A DNA stretch of 64,000 nucleotides, taken from Ktedonobacter robiniae (GTDB taxonomy: Bacteria > Chloroflexota > Ktedonobacteria > Ktedonobacterales > Ktedonobacteraceae). The translations under genes and the position numbers were made by a program. The notes beneath the pieces were generated by a model. It was not told the DNA's origin. It searched no databases and saw nothing but the letters and a program-made list of their open reading frames with translations. Of this stretch, positions 24,677 to 32,457 are shown in pieces. The stretch spans positions 2,294,001 through 2,358,000 of the forward strand of contig NZ_BNJG01000001.1 in NCBI RefSeq assembly GCF_016587375.1, written 5' to 3'. How positions within the stretch are numbered: position 1 is the first letter of the stretch; each line of letters starts with the position of its first letter.

Positions 24677-26314
24677 ATGCAAGTTCCTGCCCCGGCTGCA
24701 AGGCGGGAAGGAGGTCTCCCTTATAAGTGGATCGTGGCTTGTGTGGTGATTTTTGGTACCTTTATGTCTATCCTGGACAGTACCATCGTCAATATCGCCA
24801 TTCCACGCTTACAAAGCGCCTTTGGAACAGACCTGAACAGCGTGCAATGGGTGTTGACTGCCTATACACTGGCTCAGGGTGTGGCCACTCCGCTTACGGC
24901 CTTTTTCGCTGATCGTATTGGTATTAAACGTTTTTATATCCTGTCTCTGGTTGGCTTTACGCTTGGTTCCGCTCTTTGCGGTATCGCCTGGAGTCTGCCT
25001 GTTCTGATCATTTTCCGTATCTTCCAAGGCGCGACGGGCGCCTTCTTGTCGCCTCTGGCGATTACCTTGCTCTATCGCGAGTTTCCACCGCAGGAGCGCG
25101 GTACTGTGATGGGTGCCTTTGGCGTGCCAATCCTGATTGCTCCTGCCATTGGACCAACGATTGGCGGCTATATCGTCACCTACATCAACTGGCAGTTGAT
25201 CTTCTATATTAACTTGCCTATTGGTATTGTAGGTATGCTGATGGCTATCTTCTTCTTGCGCGAGGGAGAGATTATTCGCAACAAAACCTTTGACATTCCT
25301 GGTTTCCTTCTCTCTGCCATTGGCCTGGGCCTCCTGTTGTATGGCCTCTCTGATGCCAGTACTGATGGCTGGCTCTCGGGACCTGTGCTTGGGACGCTGG
25401 CTGGGGGCACTCTACTACTGATCCTCTTCATTTATGTCGAGCTCAGTGCCGCTCGCCAGGGGCGTCAACCTCTGCTTGATTTGACGGTATTCGCTGATCG
25501 TTCGTTTACCACCAGTAGCATCGCTAGCCTGTTGGTGACTTTCTCGCTGTATGGCGGACTCTTCCTGGTCCCGGTCTACCTGGAGAACCTACGGGGCTTG
25601 AGCGCATTTGATGCGGGCCTGGTTCTCTTGCCACAGGCCTTTGCCTCTATGTTCACGATGCTTCTCGGAGGACGTCTGGTAGATAAATTTGGTGTGCGTG
25701 CGATTGTCATTCCAGGCCTGCTCATTATGAGTGTCGCTCTCTGGCTGTATTCACTGTTGGATCTCTATATTCCTATTGGCCAGTTCCAATGGCTGCTAAT
25801 CCTGCGTAGTTGCGGTATAGGGCTGTGTATGCAGCCGCTCATGGTTTCGGCCCTATCCAATATTGAGCCGCGCCGTCTCTCGCAGGCATCTTCGGTGAGC
25901 ACAACACTTCGTTTCGTTGGTAGTTCGCTCACAATTGCTATTCTGGCAACAATGGTGCAGAGTCAGAATAAAATCCATTATGCTCATCTCGCTGAGCGCG
26001 TCACAGCAACCTCTCCACTTGGGACGCTGGTTGTGATGCTCCAGGGGGCTTTGATGGGCAAGGGCCTCTCGGCAACCGCAGCTTATGCCTACGCGCTGAA
26101 AACGATCGGTGGTTTGCTGCAAAGGCAGTCTTACATGCTTGCTATGCAGGATGGTTTTCGTTTGAGCTTCTACCTGGCGATAGTTGCTATCTTCGCGACG
26201 TTCTTTGTCAGTGGCGCGAAGAAGAAAAAGCCTGCTCAAGAAGAGGCTTCAATGAGCGAGGAGGAGCGCGCTGAGGCTGAAAAAGCTCGCGAAGAAGCTT
26301 CGCTCGCCATTTAA
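24677..26314 (+). CDS. MFS drug exporter, DHA2 (EmrB/QacA) family, 14 helices
   Basis: 545 residues with about 14 membrane helices. It carries the DHA2 signature near helix 1 (MSILDSTIVNIAIP, motif D1), motif A-like FFADRIGIKRFY, and the antiporter motif C (GVPILIAPAIGPTIGGYI). It exports hydrophobic drugs in exchange for protons at the cytoplasmic membrane. The tail is charged (Glu/Lys/Ala). AAGGAGG lies 7 bp before the ATG. The next gene encodes a membrane fusion protein, the usual partner in EmrAB-type systems, and a TetR regulator follows, so local repression by drug-responsive TetR is likely. Confidence 0.93.
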   Translation: MQVPAPAARREGGLPYKWIVACVVIFGTFMSILDSTIVNIAIPRLQSAFGTDLNSVQWVLTAYTLAQGVATPLTAFFADRIGIKRFYILSLVGFTLGSALCGIAWSLPVLIIFRIFQGATGAFLSPLAITLLYREFPPQERGTVMGAFGVPILIAPAIGPTIGGYIVTYINWQLIFYINLPIGIVGMLMAIFFLREGEIIRNKTFDIPGFLLSAIGLGLLLYGLSDASTDGWLSGPVLGTLAGGTLLLILFIYVELSAARQGRQPLLDLTVFADRSFTTSSIASLLVTFSLYGGLFLVPVYLENLRGLSAFDAGLVLLPQAFASMFTMLLGGRLVDKFGVRAIVIPGLLIMSVALWLYSLLDLYIPIGQFQWLLILRSCGIGLCMQPLMVSALSNIEPRRLSQASSVSTTLRFVGSSLTIAILATMVQSQNKIHYAHLAERVTATSPLGTLVVMLQGALMGKGLSATAAYAYALKTIGGLLQRQSYMLAMQDGFRLSFYLAIVAIFATFFVSGAKKKKPAQEEASMSEEERAEAEKAREEASLAI

Positions 26315-26391
26315 TCTCATACACTGTTCTTCTATAGAACAAAACAGCACATTTATTCATCAGCATTTATATACCTAAGGAGGATACGCAC

Positions 26392-27045
26392 GTGCGTCGT
26401 CTCATTCTTGTTCCCATCCTTGTTTTCGTTGCGCTCCTGGCTATCGCGGGCGCCGCAGGTTACTGGGTCTACAATAGCTACTACTTCTACTCTACCGATG
26501 ATGCGCAGATCAGCGGGCAGATTCTTAATATCAGCAGCCCCCAGGCGGGTCAGCTGACCGACATGAGCGTTAAGCAGGGCGATAAAGTGACCGCCGGAGA
26601 AACTATTGGCACGATCTCTACCGTCTCGCAGACGGGCCAGAAGGTAAGCGTGAACCTGACCAGCCCTATCGATGGTACAATTGTGCAGGAGAGCGGAGTC
26701 GTCGGTCAGAGCGTCACCCCGGGTGCGGCACTGGCTCAGGTGGTTGATCTGAGCAAGCTAAATGTTGTGGCTTATATCGACGAGGGTCAGCTCAACAACA
26801 TCAAAAATGGTCAGGATGTGGATATCACCGTCGATGCCTACAATGGCGATTCGTTCACCGGCCATATTGATCACATCGTTCAGGCGACCGCGGGCCAGTT
26901 CTCCCTGTTGCCCTCGACGGATATGTCCAGCGGCAACTTCACCAAGGTTGGTCAGCGTGTTCCCGTGGTCGTTACCCTTGACACCAATGGTGGGCATAAC
27001 CTGGTTCCTGGCCTGAGCGCCGAGGTCAAGATCCACCTGCACTAA
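26392..27045 (+). CDS. HlyD/EmrA-type membrane fusion protein
   Basis: 217 residues. The start is GTG at 26392, with AAGGAGG 8 bp upstream. An N-terminal membrane anchor (about 5-25) is followed by STDDAQISGQILNISSPQAG, the lipoyl-like beta hairpin of EmrA/HlyD adaptors, and then the beta-barrel region (VVAYIDEGQLNNIKNGQDVD). The long alpha hairpin of Gram-negative EmrA is missing: the two lipoyl halves are joined directly (GDKVTAGETIGTIST). This fits a monoderm or outer-membrane-tunnel-free cell envelope. It acts with the MFS exporter upstream (77 bp gap). Confidence 0.88.
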   Translation: MRRLILVPILVFVALLAIAGAAGYWVYNSYYFYSTDDAQISGQILNISSPQAGQLTDMSVKQGDKVTAGETIGTISTVSQTGQKVSVNLTSPIDGTIVQESGVVGQSVTPGAALAQVVDLSKLNVVAYIDEGQLNNIKNGQDVDITVDAYNGDSFTGHIDHIVQATAGQFSLLPSTDMSSGNFTKVGQRVPVVVTLDTNGGHNLVPGLSAEVKIHLH

Positions 27046-27065
27046 GGTGTCCCTGCCTTCTTATG

Positions 27066-27114
27066 CGGAAACCAACGCCACTGTCGTGGCTAGCGCTCCG
27101 CGCTCAGGTTTCCG
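27066..27114 (-). repeat. REP-like dispersed element, family A, copy 1
   Basis: About 49 bp with terminal inverted repeats CGGAAACC/GGTTTCCG. Read on the minus strand it contains CTGAGCGCGGAGCGCTAG and then GGCGTTGG. The same core occurs at 44874-44923 and 40945-41014. Confidence 0.7.
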
Positions 27115-27147
27115 TATAGGCACTTATAACCTGGAAAGGAAGTTCGC

Positions 27148-27678
27148 ATGTTAATTATTGGAGGCCTGATCGTCGTCGCCGTGCTGGCGGTTGTGGGAGC
27201 TTTTCTCCTGGCACGCGGCGCTGGTCAGGAGACGGGGGCAACTACACCTGTTCCCGCACCCGTCGCGGAGCAGCCTGCGACTCCAGCGCCAGCGGCAACG
27301 CCGCAGCAAGAAGTTGCTTCGGTCGCGGATGCGCCTACGGTCTACCAGGACGCGCAGACAGGCGACCTGAACGCTTCGCATCCCTATCCAACGCCCAGGG
27401 CCGCGTATACCGATCCTGCTACTGATTTCGCGGGTGCGCAGTCAGGTGAGTATCTCAATGTCTCTTTCCCGGTCTTTGCTCTGCGCCAGGAAGTCCATAT
27501 GCTTCAGGCACAGGTCTACCAGCTTTCAGAGCATCTCCAGGTACTCAATCAGCATGCTCGTGAGATTGAGCAGCGCCTGAGTCATGTGCATGAGATGCTG
27601 CCTCCAGGTGAGCAGGAAGAGACGGCCAACAGCGCATTGGATTCACGAAACTCTTTTTCTGAGGGCCATACCTACTAA
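27148..27678 (+). CDS. Single-pass membrane protein with Pro/Ala linker and coiled coil
   Basis: 176 residues. The N-terminal helix (LIIGGLIVVAVLAVVGAFLL) would anchor it. A Pro/Ala/Thr/Gln-rich linker (about 30-100) follows, then a coiled coil (about 110-155, LRQEVHMLQAQVYQLSEHLQ). It is not a known family. AAGGAAG precedes the ATG. Being the third gene of the exporter operon, it could supply the coiled-coil or stabilising part that the shortened membrane fusion protein lacks; that is a guess from context. Confidence 0.7.
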   Translation: MLIIGGLIVVAVLAVVGAFLLARGAGQETGATTPVPAPVAEQPATPAPAATPQQEVASVADAPTVYQDAQTGDLNASHPYPTPRAAYTDPATDFAGAQSGEYLNVSFPVFALRQEVHMLQAQVYQLSEHLQVLNQHAREIEQRLSHVHEMLPPGEQEETANSALDSRNSFSEGHTY

Positions 27679-27725
27679 CCTTATAGCGCCAAAGCTTGTG
27701 CCCCTATCGAGAGATAGGGCACACC

Positions 27726-27763
27726 GGAGAACTGGTTTCCCATACGTGGTGAGCCAGTTCTCC
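27726..27763. terminator. Hairpin after the exporter operon
   Basis: GGAGAACTGG (27726-27735) pairs with CCAGTTCTCC (27754-27763) with an 18-base loop. It lies 48 bp after the stop and has no strong T-tract. Confidence 0.45.
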
Positions 27764-27949
27764 TACCCATCGCACTAGCCATCCATTTAGGGAGCATTCT
27801 CATCTATAGCCCTTATCTTCACAACGGCGTGAAATGTAATATTGAAGTACGTCTTTGTATAGACCGCTACATTACGTACGATCAGCCCCCATGAACAATA
27901 GGGGTGCTGCTTTCATGCTTCATTTTTGCTCTACACTGGAGGGAGCCAC

Positions 27950-28597
27950 ATGCATGAGCCTATACCTGCGCTCTCGCTTAAAGAACGTCAGCGTCAGCAG
28001 CGTAAAGCACTTATACTCCAAGCAACCGAAGAAGTTTTGCTGGAAAAGGACTACTATGAATTATCAATGGATGAAATCGCTGCTCGTGTAGGTATCGCTA
28101 AAGGCACGCTCTACCTCCACTTCGCTCGTAAAGAGGACCTGGTTTTGGCCATTCTGGAGGAGCAGCTCCAGGGCATCATTCAGATGTTGCAGAGTATTGT
28201 TGCTACTCCTGGTTCGGCTCAGATACGCCTGGAAAAGATTCTCAAGTCAGTCTTTCTGAGCCTGCGCGGCCAGAGGGGGCGCCTGCTCTATGCACTCTTT
28301 GGCGCCGTTGAGCTACGCTCTATTCTCAAAGAACATCATCGCTCAATGTTCGATCAGCTCACGTCCATACTTATGGGACTTATCGAAGAGGGGAAAGCCA
28401 GTGGCGAGTTTGATCCCTCGCTTCCTAATCCCATCATGCTCCACACTTTTACCAGTATGCTCGCCTCGTATTCTTTTAAACGTTTGCTGCTCAGCGAGGC
28501 GATAAAGCCAGAGGAGCTTGTGGAGTATGTCAGCTTAATCTACTTTCGTGGTATTGCCAATCCAGCTTCTTCCTCTCACCCCGAAAGACGCTGCTAA
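27950..28597 (+). CDS. TetR-family transcriptional regulator
   Basis: 215 residues from the ATG at 27950 (MHEPIPAL), with GGAGGGAG just upstream; the longer TTG-initiated reading lacks such a site. The N-terminal HTH is typical (RKALILQATEEVLLEKDYYE, MDEIAARVGIAKGTLYLHFA, RKEDLVLAILEE). The C-terminal ligand domain is helical (QIRLEKILKSVFLSLRG). It probably represses the exporter genes upstream and binds their substrate; the inverted repeat by the 24330 promoter is a candidate site. The terminal residues (SSSHPERRC) run into a repeat region. Confidence 0.9.
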   Translation: MHEPIPALSLKERQRQQRKALILQATEEVLLEKDYYELSMDEIAARVGIAKGTLYLHFARKEDLVLAILEEQLQGIIQMLQSIVATPGSAQIRLEKILKSVFLSLRGQRGRLLYALFGAVELRSILKEHHRSMFDQLTSILMGLIEEGKASGEFDPSLPNPIMLHTFTSMLASYSFKRLLLSEAIKPEELVEYVSLIYFRGIANPASSSHPERRC

Positions 28598-28635
28598 CCC
28601 CCATTCGGGGCAAGCGCACGCGTCTACATATACAG

Positions 28636-28663
28636 GACTTCTCGCCACTGCGTGGCTCGCTGG
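28636..28663 (+). repeat. 28-bp dispersed repeat, copy 2
   Basis: Differs at one position from 6518-6545 and, like it, directly abuts a long palindrome (28664). Confidence 0.8.
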
Positions 28664-28728
28664 GTCAGGGTGTGATGGGAGGTGGGAGGCTGGCTTTGCC
28701 AGCCTCCCACCTCCCATCGCACCCTGAC
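28664..28728. repeat. Long palindrome (31-bp arms, TTT loop)
   Basis: Arms 28664-28694 and 28698-28728 pair throughout with one G-T wobble, loop TTT. It is related in sequence to the palindrome at 24173-24243. Confidence 0.75.
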
Positions 28729-28906
28729 TCACGCACCCTGACCCACACACCTTGATTTCCTTTTGATATTTTTTCTGGCTTCGCGTTTATCCGGGTAGGA
28801 CGCGACTCTTGAGGTAATGCTCTTTGTAGTCACACCTGATATTGATGTTGCTATTTTTGCTCTTCCAAGATGAAGAAGGTAACGCTGATTTTTAGAAGGA
28901 AATCAT

Positions 28907-31105
28907 ATGCGAACCTGCCCCAGTTGTCGGCAAACGGTGTCTATGAGCGATGATGTCTGCGAGAATTGTGGTGCGATTCTCACGCAGATTACGGTTGCGC
29001 CACGCCTGGCCACAACTTCTCAGCCCACAGCTGCGTCGCTGCATTCAGCGCCTGTGGCAACTGTAACCCCTACGGTTTGTCCAAATTGTAAGTCCGCACT
29101 CCAGCCTGGTGATGATGTTTGTGAAAACTGCGGATTGGTTGTGAGTGGCATCTTGTTAGCCAGCACCTCTCGACCTGTCTCCAGTACCACCGCCCAGACG
29201 AGCAACCTGTGCCCTCGTTGCCATAAGGCGCATAAGAGCAATGCTCGTTTCTGCAATGGTTGCGGCTATCACTTTCCTGATCCAGTGTCTGCACCCGCGA
29301 CCTTTGCCAGCATGGTGAGCGCTCCTCAGACCGACCCGCTCTCGCGCCTGAGTGTGGGCCAGGTCCTTAACTCAAAGTATAAAATTGTCAAGGAGATTGG
29401 CGCGGGCGGAATGGGAGCCGTCTTCCTGGCGGAGGATACTGTGCTGAAGCGCCAGGTCGTGATCAAAGCTCTGCTGAGCGAAGACGATCCGGATATGGTG
29501 GAGCAGAGCGTCAAGGAGCGCGAGTTCCTGGCCGCGATCAAGCATGCGAATATCGTATCGATCTACGATTTCATCACGATGAATCGCAAGGGTTATATCG
29601 TCATGGAATATGTCCATGGCCAGACGCTGGAAGACTTGCTGCTGGCGCGTGGCAAGCCTCTACCTGTGGCCGAGGCCATTGGCTATATCCTGGACATCCT
29701 CCCCGCCTTTACCTACCTGGCGAAGCTGGACCTGGTCTATTGCGATTTTAAGCCCCAGAACATGATGGTCGAGCTATTAAAAGATGGCAACCAGGTCGTG
29801 AAATTGATCGATATGGGCACGGTTATTAAGTATGAGCCACGGCCGAAGGATGTGTATGGAACGCATGGCTTCTATGCCCCCGAGGCGGTCAAGCACCCTT
29901 CGTCCCAGACCGATCTCTACTCTATCTGTCGTACGCTGGCCTACCTGGTCTCCTTGATGGACCTGGCCAATCCCATGTTTGGCATGCCCATTGTTGAAAA
30001 CTATCGCATCTTTCGCGACTATCCCGCGCTCTATCGCTTGCTTGTCAAGGGAACGCACAGCAAGCCAGAGCAGCGTTTCCAGAGTGCCGATGAACTGGCC
30101 GACCAGTTGCGTGGCGTTTTACGCCAGATTGTAGGTGGCAAGGCCAGCGAGCCTATTGCCTCCAGACTCTTCGCCCCCGGCATTCTGACGACTACAGGTA
30201 AGCTTGGGTTTCGTGGCGAAGCTGCCCTCGATGAGCGTGATCCCGTGATTGATACACTGCGTTATGGTGACCAGGCGTTACGGGCTGGCAACTATGTTGG
30301 TGCACGAGGTTTCTACAATCAGGCCACGCGCAACAACCAGCGCAGCCTCGATGCTCATTTGCGCCTGGCCGAGGTGTATATCGACCAGGGAGAATATAGC
30401 CTGGCTCTCTCAGAGGTCACGCTGGCTCAGCACCTCTCCCCCAGCCACTGGAAGCTCTCCTGGTATACCGGACGCTTACTGGAGGCTCAGGAACGGTATA
30501 CCGAGGCCGCTGCTCAGTATCGCGAATTGATAGCTGAGTTGCCCGGCGAGCTACCACCTCAACTGGCCCTGGCGCGCGTAAACAATCGCATGCAGCAGCA
30601 CCAGGCGGCAGTAGATCTCTATAGTGCTGTGTTGAAGGCTGATCCCGCCAGTACCGAGGCGGTTCTCGGCGCGACCGATTCCCTGATGAAATTACAGCGC
30701 TGGAGTGATGCCGCGACACTTCTGGGTGGTGTGAACGAGGCGGCGGCTCGCTATATCGAGTCCCAGCTCTTGCTCATCAACATCTACATCCAGCATATGC
30801 AGCCTGTAGATGAGAAGAACGTGCAGAAGGCCACGACCGTTGTGACTGCCCTGGAGGGGCGCACCGAGGACTCGCGCTACTTTCTGGCTCGGGGACACGT
30901 CTATCGTACGGCCTGGGAACTGGCGAAGCGTGGCGCACTCGCGAAAGGCGCCAGCCTTCCCGGCGTTAGCGCTTGTTCACCGCGTGTTCTGGGAAGCGCC
31001 GCTGAGCACGGTTACAAAGAGTACCTGCGCCGCGCCTCACATCCCGCCGACCGTGAGCAGGTTGTGAAGTATCGTCTCCAGGTTGCGCCCTGGCGTTGGT
31101 GGTAA
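28907..31105 (+). CDS. PknG-like Ser/Thr kinase: zinc ribbons, kinase, TPR
   Basis: 732 residues. Three four-Cys zinc ribbons at the N-terminus (CPSC...CENC near 4, CPNC...CENC near 56, CPRC...CNGC near 100). The kinase fold (about 155-405) has IGAGGMGAVF, the ATP lysine in VVIKAL, YCDFKPQNMM in place of HRDLKPEN (Asp kept) and DMG for DFG. These variants, and the C-terminal TPR domain containing ELPGELPPQLALA, are characteristic of actinobacterial PknG, whose N-terminus is a rubredoxin-like metal site. PknG controls glutamate and 2-oxoglutarate metabolism through an FHA protein. It is expected to be a soluble, active kinase. The next two genes encode a vWA protein and a GlnX-like membrane protein with short gaps, so an operon is likely. 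AGAAGGA precedes the ATG. Confidence 0.88.
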   Translation: MRTCPSCRQTVSMSDDVCENCGAILTQITVAPRLATTSQPTAASLHSAPVATVTPTVCPNCKSALQPGDDVCENCGLVVSGILLASTSRPVSSTTAQTSNLCPRCHKAHKSNARFCNGCGYHFPDPVSAPATFASMVSAPQTDPLSRLSVGQVLNSKYKIVKEIGAGGMGAVFLAEDTVLKRQVVIKALLSEDDPDMVEQSVKEREFLAAIKHANIVSIYDFITMNRKGYIVMEYVHGQTLEDLLLARGKPLPVAEAIGYILDILPAFTYLAKLDLVYCDFKPQNMMVELLKDGNQVVKLIDMGTVIKYEPRPKDVYGTHGFYAPEAVKHPSSQTDLYSICRTLAYLVSLMDLANPMFGMPIVENYRIFRDYPALYRLLVKGTHSKPEQRFQSADELADQLRGVLRQIVGGKASEPIASRLFAPGILTTTGKLGFRGEAALDERDPVIDTLRYGDQALRAGNYVGARGFYNQATRNNQRSLDAHLRLAEVYIDQGEYSLALSEVTLAQHLSPSHWKLSWYTGRLLEAQERYTEAAAQYRELIAELPGELPPQLALARVNNRMQQHQAAVDLYSAVLKADPASTEAVLGATDSLMKLQRWSDAATLLGGVNEAAARYIESQLLLINIYIQHMQPVDEKNVQKATTVVTALEGRTEDSRYFLARGHVYRTAWELAKRGALAKGASLPGVSACSPRVLGSAAEHGYKEYLRRASHPADREQVVKYRLQVAPWRWW

Positions 31106-31138
31106 GAGACGCAACGAAAGAAGAGAAGGACATCCGCT

Positions 31139-32401
31139 ATGTTTAGCTTACGTGCATATCAAAACCCCTACCTGCAAGTGGGCCAGAATACAATCCAGGC
31201 CGTTATCTCCCTGCATGTCGACGATAATGCCCAGTTCACACCTGCTCCCCTCTCGCTGGCCCTGGCTATCGATCAATCGGCCTCGATGCATGGAGCGAAG
31301 ATGCAGGCCGCGCGCGAAGGTGCGATCCAGGTTGTGCAGGCCCTCGACGAGACGATGCAATTTATGCTGGTCTCTTTTAATGATGTCTCGCGCCTGCTCT
31401 TTGGCCCTGCCATGGGGACGAGTGCCAATAAACGCAGCGCCATCGCTGCCATCCAGCGTATTACGGCGACGAATGGAACGCGCATGAGTACCGCGCTCAA
31501 TATGATTGCTGAGCATCTGGGACGCGATCAGTCACGGGCTCGTAAGATCTTGTTCTTGACTGATGGGCGTAACGAGGGCGAGACGCGCTTCCGTCTCAAT
31601 GAGGCGGTGGAGCGCTGTCGCGTGGCGAATATCAGTATTAGCGCCTGGGGCGTGGGTACGGATTGGGATGCCAGCGAACTGCGCCATATGGCCGACAGCA
31701 CCCATGGTAGCGCGGACATTATTCCCCAACCCCAGCAGATTATTCCAGCTTTTACCCTGGCCTTTAACGAGATGCGCAGGACCGCGATTACACATGCCAC
31801 GCTTGATCTATGGTCGCCTGTTGGCGTGAAGATCACGCGTATACAGCAGGTCTATCCTTCCCTGGCTGAATGCCAGCTTGAGGGCGATGGCGCGAATCCA
31901 CGCCAGATGCATGCCTCGCTTGGCTCCCTCTCGATGGGTGAGCAGCGCGATTATCTACTCAACCTGGAGATTCCTGTGCATGATCCCGGCCAGCCTTTTC
32001 TGATGGTGCGCCCTAGCGTTCGCTACCTGGTTGGTGGTGGGACCGAGCAGGTGCAGAAGAGTACTCAGGATGGCTGGGTCTTTGTCGAGTGGACCGAGGA
32101 TCTCAACCTGGCGGCCCAGGTCGAGGAGCATATCGCCCACTATACGCACGAGGAAGAGCTCTCCGATGCGATCAAGCAGGGACAGGCCGCGCTGGTCGCT
32201 GGCGATGTCGTGCGTGCGACCAAACTGCTGGGCGAGGCCTTGCTTATGAGCGAGCAGAGCGGCAACGAAAAGATCACACATCTGCTCTCCAACCTGGTCT
32301 TGCGCGACGATAAGGGAACAATTCGCCTCAACCCTCATGTCGATGCCGTGGCGCGTAAGACGCTGGCCATCAACACAGGACGCACCTCTAAGCTCAAGTA
32401 G
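31139..32401 (+). CDS. von Willebrand factor A domain protein
   Basis: 420 residues. The vWA domain (about 38-215) has a MIDAS-like metal site: DQSASM (DxSxS), Thr in ATNGTRMSTAL and Asp in LFLTDGRNEG. A beta-rich part follows (about 225-330), then a helical C-terminus. There is no signal peptide, so it should be cytoplasmic. vWA proteins act as metal-dependent protein-interaction modules. It begins 33 bp after the PknG-like kinase (AAGGA 8 bp before the ATG) and precedes the membrane protein, so it may bridge the kinase and the membrane sensor, or be a kinase substrate. That role is inference from context. Confidence 0.85.
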   Translation: MFSLRAYQNPYLQVGQNTIQAVISLHVDDNAQFTPAPLSLALAIDQSASMHGAKMQAAREGAIQVVQALDETMQFMLVSFNDVSRLLFGPAMGTSANKRSAIAAIQRITATNGTRMSTALNMIAEHLGRDQSRARKILFLTDGRNEGETRFRLNEAVERCRVANISISAWGVGTDWDASELRHMADSTHGSADIIPQPQQIIPAFTLAFNEMRRTAITHATLDLWSPVGVKITRIQQVYPSLAECQLEGDGANPRQMHASLGSLSMGEQRDYLLNLEIPVHDPGQPFLMVRPSVRYLVGGGTEQVQKSTQDGWVFVEWTEDLNLAAQVEEHIAHYTHEEELSDAIKQGQAALVAGDVVRATKLLGEALLMSEQSGNEKITHLLSNLVLRDDKGTIRLNPHVDAVARKTLAINTGRTSKLK

Positions 32402-32457
32402 ACCCTTGCTTTACGCAATTGGGAAACACTCTATAGGAGAACGTGTATGGGTCGAAC

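Larger units (their letters stand above)
28598..28906. other. Repeat-rich intergenic region
   Basis: Holds a truncated family-A-like piece (about 28592-28625), the 28-bp repeat copy 2, a 31-bp palindrome and a run of three degenerate units of about 14 bp (GCACCCTGACTCAC, GCACCCTGACCCAC, ACACCTTGATTTCC) at 28719-28760. The last 140 bp probably contain the kinase gene promoter. No gene is visible. Confidence 0.55.

Noticed and set aside
28719..28760. Tandem 14-bp units after the 28664 palindrome
   Set aside because: Only about three degenerate copies, most simply explained as partial copies of the palindrome arm (GCACCCTGAC).
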